Numbered from the stretch's first letter, positions 1 to 7,896 are shown. The stretch: DNA of 10,339 nt from Podochytrium sp. JEL0797 (GCA_027596195.1 JADGJG010000970.1:1-10339), one strand, 5' to 3'. Numbers and translations are program-made. Notes: generated by a model not told the origin, from the sequence alone.

Positions 1-1
1 A

Positions 2-3
<2 letters not shown>

Positions 4-32
<29 letters not shown>
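4..32. repeat. 29-nt poly-C tract
   Basis: An uninterrupted run of 29 C sits at the extreme left edge, followed by a short CA-rich stretch. It has no telomere-like unit, so I read it as a homopolymer microsatellite or an assembly-edge artefact. Its true length cannot be trusted. Confidence 0.9.
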
Positions 33-46
33 GCAAACACACACAC

Positions 47-166
47 AAAGAACAGCTAGCGCGTTTGCAAAGTTTCGTCTGACGCAAACAGCACACCCCC
101 CACAAAGAATAGTGCAAGCAGATTCACGAGCACAATCATAATTGGAGCCCCGCGCACGACTATCGC
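47..166 (-). pseudogene. Decayed partial copy of the last exon of the 1964-3044 membrane-protein gene
   Basis: On the minus strand this stretch reads IMIVLVNLLALFFVG, nearly identical to the transmembrane segment IVMIVLVNLCALFFVG of the gene at 1964-3044. The nucleotide match runs from about 57 to 155 against about 2041 to 2147. The copy has six C at 96-101 where the intact gene has five at 2083-2087. The extra base shifts the frame, and a stop follows soon after. If that base is dropped, the reading VGVCCLRQTKL parallels VGVCCLRQTNL in the intact gene. I see no match to the upstream exons. It is either a truncated duplicate or the tail of a paralogue with a single-base error. Confidence 0.7.
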
Positions 167-853
167 GAATTTAACTCTGATTTCATCATACGCTGTTGCC
201 CTCATATCTGCTGATTGTTTAAAAATAGAGAGAAAATACCAGAGAAGTATCTTTAACTTAAAAAAAAATAATCTATTTTTGTTTTCGTGTTGGCATAACC
301 GTCGCTCTCAAGTGCGCCGCACACGTGGAAGGTTCGACTGGCTGGAGATATAATGGTCCTAACGACCAGCATGGGCCAGCAAAGTCTTGTCTTCGACTAT
401 TTTTTTCCTTATTCATAAAGGGGTAGTGCCACCCGAGCACATGGATAACGAGCGCTGGCAAGCGGCTGGTATTGTTTGCTGGTGACGGCCAGGCTCGCCT
501 TAGGATCCCTACTGAAAAGGGATTTAGTGATAAAAAAGTTGATTGCCATTTATGTTTAAAAATTTTAGTCTTCCTTCCATGGGTGTTCGACCTTCATGGC
601 GACGAGTCCTTTTTTTTTATGAAAGTCCATCGTCTGCACAACAAGGAGAAGCGCAGAAGCGTCAAACGGCGCCTCGGAAATTGTCTCGAGGGGGGGTCAA
701 AGGGTGGCGAAGCAGTGAGGCTTTCGGACATGTTTGGATTGTTTTTTTTGGAAGAAAACAAAAGAAAGTACTTTGATTTACTGATTTTTTTTTATTCACG
801 AGCCGCGACGTAGAAAAAGAAAAGAGTGAGAGGAACACCTAAAGAGAAACGCG
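167..853. other. Stretch without a supported gene
   Basis: Open frames exist here, for example about 472-813 on the plus strand. They have no recognisable domain, no splice context and several homopolymer T runs. The right end is the 3' flank of the PLAC8 gene and holds its probable poly(A) signal. I see nothing else that can be supported. Confidence 0.5.
791..796 (-). terminator. Poly(A) signal of the PLAC8-family gene
   Basis: AATAAA on the minus strand, about 58 nt beyond the TGA stop at 854. The position is typical of a eukaryotic cleavage/polyadenylation signal. Confidence 0.55.
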
Positions 854-1711
854 TCAATACTGAGGCGAAGTCATCATCATCTCATTGACTTCTTGGTACT
901 CCTGAATCAACGCACAACAATGGCAGAAAGTATGCATCATGCAGTCTCCGCATTGGTCTCCCTGGTTTGGTGCGCACAAAAGCGTCAGTGACATTTAAAA
1001 TATATATACTCATGAAAATCACCCACCCGAATCATGTAGCGGTATCGAATATCCGAGCGAAGCCCCATGGCAAAGCAAGGCAAACAGAGTCCTGCTGTCC
1101 ATGCGCCAACGCACAAGTAACTACAGCACGGCTTGCGATTTGAAAAAGGTCAGTTGAACCGCGGCTTTTCAAAAACAAATGTGTGGGATTTACCCCGATA
1201 CAGGAAGTTCCACGGTGTTTCGATGCCGTTTGTGCATATAGAATGCAAGGACACCACCAGCCTCCCGCGCATGCCACTGCAAAAAGTCGAAACGATGGCC
1301 GGGAGGGGGGGGGAATATTAATCGAAAATTGCGCGCGCGCAGATCCCAAAGAAACCATTTTGTTTTATACTCACTTATGTCACCAAAGCAGTCGAAGATA
1401 GTGTGCTTCCATTCTCTTGGGGCGCGTCTCGGCGGAGGCGCCACCTGCTGCTGAATAATAATGGGGCTCACGATTGTCGGGCTCGCCGCAACGATCATGG
1501 GAGCTGGCTGGAACATGGGTTGCGCGTACACTGGCTGAGGCTGATACATCATCTGCTGCGGTTGCATCATGGGAGACGGTGGGGCCATCATCATCTGCTG
1601 CGGCTGCATCATGGGAGACGATGGGGCCATCATCATCTGCTGTTGACCCATCACAGGAGATCCCATCTGTTGATAACCGTTTTGGTAGGAAGGGCTTCTT
1701 GAGTGATCCAT
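854..1711 (-). CDS. PLAC8 (DUF614) family Cys-rich protein, 4 exons
   Basis: Exons on the minus strand are 1711-1375, 1276-1194, 1131-1027 and 961-854. The introns are 98, 62 and 65 nt, and all phases agree, giving about 210 residues. Residues 1-105 are a low-complexity Met/Gln/Pro head with a repeated MMMAPPSPMMQPQQ unit. The PLAC8 domain follows: WKHTIFDCFGD, then GGWWCPCILYAQ, then PCCSYLC, CLPCFAMGLRSDIRYRY, and finally CGDCMMHTFCHCCALIQEY. The Cys spacing and the R-x-x-I-R-x-x-Y element are diagnostic of the family. Members are typically small membrane-associated proteins, and fungal and plant relatives are linked to metal transport or cell-size control. The role of this one is unknown. 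The ATG at 1711 was chosen because upstream in-frame sequence is a 16-nt C tract and low-complexity leader. The stop is TGA. Confidence 0.85.
1550..1633 (-). repeat. 42-nt coding tandem repeat in the PLAC8 gene
   Basis: Two near-identical 42-nt units lie at about 1550-1591 and 1592-1633, with partial units on both sides. Each encodes 14 residues of the type MMMAPPSPMMQPQQ. The period is a multiple of three, so changes in copy number keep the frame. Confidence 0.8.
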
Positions 1712-1740
1712 TTGTGCAAGTTCTATCGCGTTGCGGAGGT

Positions 1741-1756
1741 GGGGGGGGGGGGGGGG
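1741..1756. repeat. 16-nt poly-G tract in the PLAC8 leader
   Basis: The run is G on the plus strand, and C on the minus strand in the sense of the PLAC8 gene, about 30 nt upstream of its ATG. It is probably in the 5' untranslated region. Its length is error-prone in any assembly. Confidence 0.8.
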
Positions 1757-1927
1757 TAAGAAGAGAAACGTGATGGAAGGAAATAGGCTCACGTGCGATC
1801 TAGTGGGTGTGGGAGGGACGTTTCGAAAGATGTTTTCTTTCGTGACGTTCTCTTTGGGGAATTCGCGACGATTATTTTTTTTTCTGACAATTTTTTTTTT
1901 CGACGGCGATCCTGGCGGCGATCCCAA

Positions 1928-1933
1928 TTTATT
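1928..1933 (-). terminator. Poly(A) signal of the single-pass membrane protein gene
   Basis: AATAAA on the minus strand, about 30 nt past the TAA stop at 1964. Confidence 0.55.
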
Positions 1934-1963
1934 GCCAATCACCAAAAAAAAAAGTAACAACAA

Positions 1964-3044
1964 TTAAAGCTCATGAGCGCGATCAGCTGCCCACAACTCC
2001 AAGCTCTCATACCTCCCTCTCGTAGGTTTCCCCAACAAACGAGCGTACCGTTTGCGAAGGTTCGTCTGACGCAAGCAGCATACCCCCACAAAGAACAGCG
2101 CGCACAGATTCACGAGCACAATCATGACAATGTAGCCCCACGACATGCTGCTGTTGGGCTGAGTCGATCCTGGAGTTTGGGTGCCGTGAATTTGGATCTG
2201 TAATCCGCGTGTTCAGAAAGGCGAATTGAAAACACGGCAAACACCCCACCTCATGCACCCCAATCTGACAAAACCCAATCTGAGGAGTAAACGTAAAAGT
2301 CGCCCCGACAATCCCAGTAAACGTCTCCTCTGTCGCTGACGACGAAAACCCGCAGATATCCCATGGAAGCGACACGTGCCCCCCAGACGCAGCGACTGTA
2401 TCCACCTGAGCTCTCGTGCAGAGGAGGAAGTTGGATACATCGACTGTGGTTCCGGAGGTTGTTTTGAAGGCCACGGTGTCGGTTTGGACTTTGGCTGCGT
2501 GGAGGCGAGGGGTTCAGCGTTTTGAGTGAGATGGATTCAAGGAGACTTACTGGATAAGTCGTAGAGGATGGAAATGCCGGAGATGGATTGAGGTGGTGCA
2601 GTGGCGGACCAGTCGATGGTGATGCTGTCAATTTGCATTCAGGGTACTGGGTACAGATCAAAATGCTGCAGTATCAAACTCACGTCTGCGGAGTACAAGA
2701 TCCGTCTGAATGAGAGTTTCGGGGTTAGTTTGAACTGCTGGATCGCCGATCCGGCTGAATACGGGGAAGAAGCGGGATCTCACTAACCCGAAAGCCATTC
2801 AGCCAAGTGAGTCGCTTGATCGTCGATGGTCGTCTGCTTGATGTTGTTGACGTCACACGACTGGTTGAAGCATTTGGAGGTGTTGGGGTTGGTGGAGGAG
2901 GCAGACAAGCGGGACTGCGAGACGAGCTCTTGGACAGACATTTTTTTACCCGGGCGATAACAAAAAAAAATTGTTTTTTAATCAAAAATAACGTGCTGTG
3001 CAAAGAGCTGCGCGGGATAACGCCCAGTTCAGCAATTTCGCCAT
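1964..3044 (-). CDS. Predicted single-pass (type I-like) membrane protein, 6 exons, family not recognised
   Basis: Exons on the minus strand are 3044-2993, 2928-2788, 2705-2684 (22 nt), 2624-2551, 2494-2250 and 2197-1964, giving about 255 residues. Every junction agrees in phase and has GT/AG ends; the acceptor of exon 3 has a good CTAAC branch site. The N-terminus MAKLLNWALSRAALCTA could be a weak signal peptide. The middle (KCFNQSCDV, DGSCTPQT, ITIDWSATAPP, LPWDICGF) looks extracellular, with scattered Cys. Near the C-terminus, WGYIVMIVLVNLCALFFVGV is a clear membrane helix. It is followed by a basic cytosolic tail (LRKRYARLLGKPTRGRYESL). I do not recognise the family. The first exon is the least certain; an alternative start is the ATG at 2941. 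The last exon has a decayed copy at the left edge of the window. Confidence 0.6.
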
Positions 3045-3401
3045 CAGATCACCAGGCAGGCTCGCGATTTGTGGAATGAAAACCACAGTTGTGAAATATG
3101 GAACACAATCAATCCGAGTCCTGCTCTCGCTCTCGCTTTCCTCCCCCACTTGTTGAAGCCAAGTCATGAACGGTTATGCCTGACAAAAACAACGAATCAG
3201 TACCACACACACGGGATAAAACCTGAATCATCCATATAATCCTCTCACTCGACTTTCCAAACCACGATAAACACATCCTCCTCCACGATACCCCCCTGAT
3301 AAACCCAGACAACACCTTCAAAAATAACCTCGCATGCTCCTCATTCGTTTGACAATGTTCCTCCGAAATGTCCAACAAATCGAGTTGATCCTCCGCATCC
3401 A
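3045..3401. other. Unresolved stretch between two genes
   Basis: A minus-strand frame of about 97 codons (3402-3109) begins MDAEDQLDLLDISEEH and looks protein-like up to a possible donor after WMIQ. It has no recognisable domain, and no downstream exon fits convincingly. The opposite strand here should hold the start of the GPATCH4-like gene, but I find no Trp-Gly G-patch core in it. I cannot assign this stretch. Confidence 0.3.
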
Positions 3402-4196
3402 CTGCGAACCGCGCAAGGAACCGTGGGTCTCAAAAACGACACGAAAGGGATCGGATCCGCGAGCAACGAATTCGGATTCAGCTGGTGGGACCACGTCTTC
3501 AACAAGGTCAGAGCTCTAAATCCGCCCTCCGACTTCCACTTTTGTTGAAACGAGATTCACAAATTCAGGTGAGTTTTTAAAATCAAAATCTGCAAAGAAG
3601 ACGACGGCGAAATCCAAGTCAAAGTCGATCGTGACAGCAAAACGGTCAAGTCCCTTCTCTATGGCAGTTTCAAGGAGAAGACCACGAGGAAAAAGAGTAC
3701 AGCATCAAACTAACCGACAAAGAACTCTTCATTGCGTGTGAAGGCCGCACAGCACGGAAAGGTGCGCGGTCCGAGCAACCTGGGAAACTCCTGCGCGCGA
3801 CCAAAAAGCATACCGAGAGACCTGGTTGCCAAGAGCAAGAAGGAGAAGGAAAAGAAGGAAGAGAAGCGGAAGTCTCGGGACGAGGCTGTGGTGGTCGAGG
3901 AGGAGGAGCCCGTCAAGAAATCCAAAAAACGGAAGAGTAAGAATGGGGACGATGATGGGGAGGTGACGCGGCAAGTCAAGAAGAGTAAGAAGTGCAAGAA
4001 TGTGGATGTGGAGGAGCCAGCACGGGAGGACACGGTCGAGCCCAAGAAGAAGTTAAAGCGCGCAGACACCACCACCACAGCCGAAACCGACAAGGAATCC
4101 GCCAAACCCAAAAAGAAGAAGAGCAAGAAGGAATCCACCGACACGACTGCAACTCCCGAACGCAAAAAGAAATCCAAGAAGGCCGAACACGAATAA
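3402..4196 (+). CDS. GPATCH4-like nucleolar protein, frame disrupted, 5' end unresolved
   Basis: Recognisable segments in order are PLRTAQ...VGLKNDTKGIGS (end of a G-patch), FGFSWWDHVFNK, SLLYGSFKEK, LTDKELFIACEGRTARKGAR, GKLLRA, then a long Lys/Glu-rich tail ending KKKSKKAEHE and TAA. The order and the CEGRTAxKxAR motif match GPATCH4, a nucleolar G-patch protein; G-patches usually bind and stimulate DEAH helicases. A likely 62-nt intron spans 3507-3568. The pieces lie in different frames. The shifts coincide with T5 at 3574-3578, A5 at 3690-3694 and A5 at 3803-3807, so they are either indel errors or decay. For the last shift, an intron from about 3761 to 3818 is an alternative. The core with the GW-x-x-G-x-GLG motif is not visible upstream, so the gene may be truncated. 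The poly(A) hexamer overlaps the stop. Confidence 0.55.
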
Positions 4197-4197
4197 A
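4192..4197 (+). terminator. AATAAA overlapping the GPATCH4-like stop codon
   Basis: The hexamer contains the TAA stop at 4194-4196. It could act as the poly(A) signal if the 3' UTR is very short. Confidence 0.3.
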
Positions 4198-4216
4198 AGC
4201 GCCTGGTAAACTCGAT

Positions 4217-4222
4217 TTTATT
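4217..4222 (-). terminator. Poly(A) signal of the COX7A-like gene
   Basis: AATAAA on the minus strand, about 74 nt past the TAA at 4296. It lies close to the 3' end of the convergent GPATCH4-like gene. Confidence 0.5.
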
Positions 4223-4295
4223 TTGTTCGAATTCGTGAGGACGCGAAAGAGGAAATATCGAAATCCAGCTAATATGAAGTCGCAAGACATCGCAT

Positions 4296-4692
4296 TTACT
4301 TCTTCTGTAAGCCTGTAATTTAGTAACGGCTTCTGTCCAGATCGAACTCACCTCCTTCAGAATGTGGTTCTTGGACGAGTAAAGCGCTCCGGCAAACGAA
4401 ACAGCCACACATCCAGCCGTGAGTCCGAACCAAAGGCCGTCGTACTTTCTGCGGACGTAGGTGGGGATGTTCGAGTCTTGCTGTTGGGTTCCAAAGATGG
4501 GACGTCAGAAGACGGTTTCCAGTTGCGTGATATCATGCACAAACCTGCCAGAATTTGCGGAGGTTCAATTCCTTAGCTCTGAGGGCGACCTATCGGTGCG
4601 GGGGCTGTGGTTAGGACAGTGATGAGAGATCGAGCGAGAGCGGAGGTTTGACACACTTCACCGATGCCGAAGATGGACTTTCCAAGAGACAT
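4296..4692 (-). CDS. Small COX7A-like mitochondrial inner-membrane protein, 3 exons
   Basis: Exons on the minus strand are 4692-4590, 4476-4352 and 4304-4296, with introns of 113 and 47 nt. Phases agree and the product is about 78 residues. It starts MSLGKSIFGIGEV and continues DSNIPTYVRRKYDGLWFGL, then a single membrane helix TAGCVAVSFAGALYSS, and a basic end HILKEKK. The xDxxIPxY-(R/K)-x-K-x-DG stretch followed by one helix and a Lys-Lys end resembles cytochrome c oxidase subunit 7A, a nuclear-encoded single-helix subunit. The resemblance is modest. The acceptor at 4477 is uncertain; CAG at 4480-4482 is an alternative site but breaks phase. The ATG is directly preceded by a pyrimidine tract and CAG. 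Confidence 0.5.
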
Positions 4693-4712
4693 CTGTGATG
4701 GAAAAAAGAGTT
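4693..4712 (-). promoter_or_regulatory. 3' splice-site-like signal immediately before the COX7A-like ATG
   Basis: Minus strand: a CTAAC branch-site sequence overlaps the TAA stop of the upstream gene. A pyrimidine tract and CAG then abut the ATG at 4692. This is the layout expected of a cis intron in the 5' UTR or of a trans-splice acceptor. Confidence 0.45.
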
Positions 4713-5305
4713 AGTCCTCGCAACGAAAGGGATCGCTGAGGTGCGGGCAGGAGTCCTCGAGGCAGGCGGGAGCCTCACTTTTGCAGTTTTAAAAAAATTT
4801 CACTCGCATTTTGGAACGACCAGCAAAAATTCCTCGTCGTTTTCTTATATCCTACTGGCCGGAACTTACTCGCAGTCCACAATGTGATAGATCTGATCCT
4901 CCTCAAGAAGGAAAAGGAGCGAAAAAACGCGGAATTAGATGTCATGAAAATATTCTTGTACTCGACCAAAACGCGATTACAAGGTGAATACTCACTTCGT
5001 AATTCATTGAGCTCACCAACTGCTGTCCAACAGCAATGAAAGAACTGGCGTTTTTTTTATATGAAAGTGTGCGTTTCCAATTGTTCGTAAAACAGCCCCA
5101 CACCGCGACTTCCTTGATCTTGTGCCCCAATCCAACAGCCGGCATCAACGGTTTGATAAACAATCCAATGGACCCCAGAGTTGGAAGATAGTTCAAATCT
5201 GTCCTCTTTGAGACTCCTTCCGTCCCTGCTCGCGGACGCGTTGTTCATCTGTCCATGCTGCTCACTCCTGCCACCATGATCTTCGTCAGGTTCTTGCTGC
5301 TGAAG
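4711..5305 (-). CDS. Unidentified protein, five small 3' exons (5' part unresolved)
   Basis: Exons on the minus strand are 5305-5266, 5198-5110, 5022-4996, 4901-4870 and 4777-4711, with GT/AG ends and consistent phases throughout, and a TAA stop. The product reads LQQQEPDEDHGGRN, then LNYLPTLGSIGLFIKPLMPA, VGLGHKIKE, QLVSSMNYE and EDQIYHIVDCD. It ends EAPACLEDSCPHLSDPFRC plus ED. The tail has four regularly spaced Cys. I do not recognise the family. Upstream candidates are the segment GGEAEITPACE near 5400-5430, after a pyrimidine-rich acceptor, and a likely start MDALVAATLASTRPIEEG at 5694. The latter reaches the frame NDLIERIKRAPYISTYPRGDQ only if one base is added to the C4 run at 5641-5644. 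The donor at 4869 (GA|GTAAGT) could instead splice to 4692, giving a different C-terminus. Confidence 0.45.
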
Positions 5306-5856
5306 CTGTCAATTCCGAATCGAGATTGTGCTCAACCCCGAGTTTTCAAACTGGTGTGGAAATAGTAGGGCTTCCAAGTCGGATGGGAACGGAACCTCAC
5401 ACGCAGGGGTGATTTCCGCTTCTCCTCCCTGCAAGAGCAAAGCAGCAGGTTCTGCAGTCGTTGTGTCAAGATAATTGTGCGAGAATATCTTGATGGATGG
5501 ATGGAAGGATTGAGGTTTCGCTTTCGGTGAGGTGGTCCAGTGGTTCCAAAAGAAGTCCGCTGGTTGGTTCCCGACTTGATCCCCTCTTGGATATGTGGAT
5601 ATGTAAGGAGCGCGCTTGATTCTCTCAATCAAATCGTTCTCCCCTCCTCGATGGGCCGGGTGGAGGCGAGAGTTGCAGCGACAAGAGCGTCCATTTCGGT
5701 TGTGACTAAGAGAGCTGTTCGCGCCAGTGGAATAAGACAATATCGCGTTTGCAAAGAACAGTTTTCTTTTTTTGTTTCGCGCATGGAGAGAGTGGCCGAA
5801 AAGTTTCCTTTGTTCAGCGTAATACAGCACATCTCGCATCATCCCAACGCGTCAGA
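5306..5856. other. Probable 5' exons of the minus-strand gene and a divergent promoter region
   Basis: Minus-strand frames stay open from 5842 to 5309 and include protein-like pieces, but I cannot fix the exon borders. The gap between the candidate start at 5694 and the plus-strand ATG at 5857 is about 160 bases and must carry the divergent promoters. I see no clear TATA box. Confidence 0.35.
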
Positions 5857-7445
5857 ATGTCGACCAGCGATAAGAAAGCCAATCGAACCTCCAAGTTTGA
5901 TTTCTCTCAATCTGCCCGTATGTTCCCCAATCGCCCCATTTTACCCCGCTCGCGTTAACGCAAGCCACCTCAGCCACCCACTTCACCTGCGAGACCGAAA
6001 TCGCCGCCTACATCAACTGGATCAACACGCAACTCCTCCAAGACGCTGACCTCGTGAACGTGCTTCCCATCTCCGCCACGAAACCCAACGCACTTTTTAA
6101 TGCCTGTGGAGACGGAATCCTTCTCTACCACCTAGTCATCAACAGTGTTCCTGGGACGATTCCTGAAAAGAAAATCATCAAGATGGTCAAGACTGTGATT
6201 GACAAGTTTGAAAACAATCAAAGCGCGCTCGCTGGGGCTGTCAAGATTGGGGTCCATGTGCACAATTTGTCGGCGGAAGATATCATGAAGGGGACTCCTC
6301 ACTTGGTTTTGGGGTTGGTGTGGCAAGTGATCAAGGTAAAAACAAACGCCGGAATTGCGACGTCGCCGGCTGAACGAGTTTTCTCCAAAAAAAAACAGAC
6401 CTTTTGCAAAACGTTGCCACAAGTGGAACCGAGTCCTCCAATACCTCCGCAAACGATATTGTCTCTAAAGCCGAACCTGCCACCCAATCCCTTGAAAAGG
6501 CGCTCCTCAAATGGGTCAACGCGACCCTCAAAAAACAAAACCTCCAACTCCGTGTCACCAACTTTGGGTGCGACCTCAGCGACAGTGTCGCCTTGAGCCT
6601 CTTGATTTCCATCTTTGACGAAAATACCAACGAGCCCCAACCCATCTTGCAGGAACCGGATTTGAGCAAACGTGCTGAGCTTGTTCTTGATTATGCACAA
6701 AAATTTGATTGTAGACACTTTGCCTCTGCAGCGGATATCGTGAATGGAAACAAGAACTTGAGCTTGGCGTTCATGGCCGTGTTGCTCAACTTGAAAGTGT
6801 CGCGCGACAAGGCGCAGGAAGTTCGAATTCAGTTGGAAGGCGCCAAGGATACGGCCGAAGCGGCTTTGTTGCGTGTGCATTCGTCCAAGGAGTTGGAGAC
6901 CAAGAAGCTTCGTCTGCAACTCGAGGATGCTAAAGAGGAAATTGAGCGGCTGCGCAACGATCGCGATAATTTGCAAAACGATCTTGAAGCGCTGAGGGCT
7001 CAAGCGGAGGAGCAGGAAGCCGTCTATGAAGAAAACAATCAATTGATCAACAGTATGGCAGACGCGCAGAAGGAACTTGAGCAGTCCCGTCAAGTGAACG
7101 AGCATGTGTCTGCGAGTGTGGAATCTCCCTCCATTTCCAAATCGCACACACGCGACCCATTTTTGATTACGGCCGAACTTGAAAAACACCCTAAAGGCCA
7201 TCAGCACGGCCATTTTCAAGGACAGGATAACAGGCGAAAGTATAATTGCCATTTTCAGTGGGGGCGGAGGTAGGCTGGGCGGCGGGGAGAAAACAAGTCT
7301 GGCGGGAACCAACACCAAAGTCATTGCATTGTTACTTTTTTTCAAAACCTTCTTCTCTGCCTTTTTGTTTCAAGAAAAATATCTACCTCTTTAAGATGTT
7401 GCAATTGCTCTCAAACATGAAGGTGTGAAAAAAGATTGGAAATGA
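5857..7445 (+). CDS. Fimbrin/plastin-type tandem calponin-homology protein with a coiled-coil tail
   Basis: Exons are 5857-5917, 5965-6335, about 6434-7115 and 7396-7445, giving roughly 387 residues. CH1 (about 30-144) contains NALFNACGDGILLYHLVINSV, PGTIPEKKI, NLSAEDIMKGTPHLVLGLVW. CH2 (about 165-275) contains ALLKWVNATL, VTNFGCDLSDS, KRAELVLDYAQKFDCRHF and ADIVNGNKNLSLAF. These match the first actin-binding domain of fimbrin/plastin. Residues about 276-371 form a heptad-like, Glu/Lys/Leu-rich coiled coil, and the end is VAIALKHEGVKKDWK. Fimbrins carry four CH domains and EF hands; this protein has two CH domains and no EF hand. It probably bundles or links actin as a dimer. Two uncertainties: the acceptor before exon 3 (a better CAG at 6398 breaks phase by one base next to T4 at 6402-6405), and the last intron, which is a repeat copy. 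Without that splice the frame ends at 7273. Confidence 0.75.
7116..7395 (-). repeat. Repeat copy 1, filling the last intron of the CH gene
   Basis: From about 7122 to 7378 this matches the two copies to the right. Shared parts on the minus strand are the hairpin leader near 7362-7377, the ATG-CAA start at 7329, the CCCGCCAGACTTG block and a block near 7130-7160 that corresponds to the VCEIFQ region. The frame is dead: a stop follows two codons after the aligned ATG. The match begins within about 10 nt of the inferred donor (GTGTGG at 7116) and ends within about 20 nt of the acceptor at 7395. Confidence 0.7.
7362..7377. repeat. Hairpin of repeat copy 1
   Basis: An imperfect inverted repeat, TTTTTG-TTT-CAAGAAA, at the same place as the hairpins of copies 2 and 3. 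Confidence 0.55.
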
Positions 7446-7648
7446 TCTTGTTGCAAGCAAACTCCAACTCCTCCACCATCAGCCCTCCTCTGCAGGCGAG
7501 AATATTCTTGAGGCACCGCGTTTTGTCGCGTCGTACCAGTGTGCGCGAGGAAGGAGGGGGGAAAAGATTTTTAATTTTAAAACTACGACATTAAGTAAAA
7601 AAAAATACACATCGCTTGTTAGTCAACTTTTCTCTCCACTGGAAAATC
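7446..7648. other. Intergenic stretch
   Basis: AT- and homopolymer-rich sequence between the end of the CH gene and repeat copy 2. No gene is supported. GTTAGT at 7618 just left of copy 2 resembles a splice donor. Confidence 0.4.
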
Positions 7649-7876
7649 TCACACACCCGTCCCATTGTTGATGAAGGCCAGACTCGACACGCCCAACAAG
7701 TAACCCTCAACACCCGTAATAAGGCAATCAGGCCAGCGAACCAAAATTACAAGGAAAAATGGTTCAAAGATGTCTTCAAAGTATGCCAGTTCTTCGGCGG
7801 GGACGGGGGTAGGCTGGGCGGCGGCGGGGGGGAACAAGTCTGGCGGGAGGCCAACACCCGAGTCGCTGCGTTGCAT
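7649..7876 (-). pseudogene. Repeat copy 2: truncated, frame-disrupted relative of the 8136-8567 protein
   Basis: From the aligned ATG the product starts MQRSDSGVGLPPDLFPP, against MQRRDFCVGLPQDLFPP in copy 3, and ends at a stop after 75 residues. Downstream in another frame, RVWPSSTMGRVCEIFQW aligns with RVWSLVRCAYEIFQR of copy 3, so the original frame was longer and has been shifted. The repeat itself runs from about 7625 to 7920. It could also be a distinct short member of the family. Confidence 0.6.
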
Positions 7877-7896
7877 TTCGTACTTTTTTTGGAAAC

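Noticed and set aside
1..40. Poly-C and CA-rich edge as a telomere
   Set aside because: There is no repeated telomeric unit, only a homopolymer followed by a short CA run.
472..813. 113-codon plus-strand open frame
   Set aside because: Overlaps another open frame of similar size, has no domain, splice context or codon signature, and runs through T tracts.
3109..3402. Minus-strand frame starting MDAEDQLDLL
   Set aside because: Superficially similar at the start to a TFIIH subunit (Tfb4/GTF2H3), but the resemblance stops after about ten residues and no continuation was found.
4996..5198. Resemblance of LNYLPTLGS...QLVSS to the Asterix/PAT10 ER membrane protein
   Set aside because: The match disappears once the phase-consistent introns are removed; the spliced product has no matching membrane helices.
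6299..7345. 348-codon open frame on the minus strand
   Set aside because: It runs antisense to the CH2 and coiled-coil coding exon and shows only shadow composition; the plus-strand protein has clear domains. Only its right end overlaps repeat copy 1, whose true frame is different.
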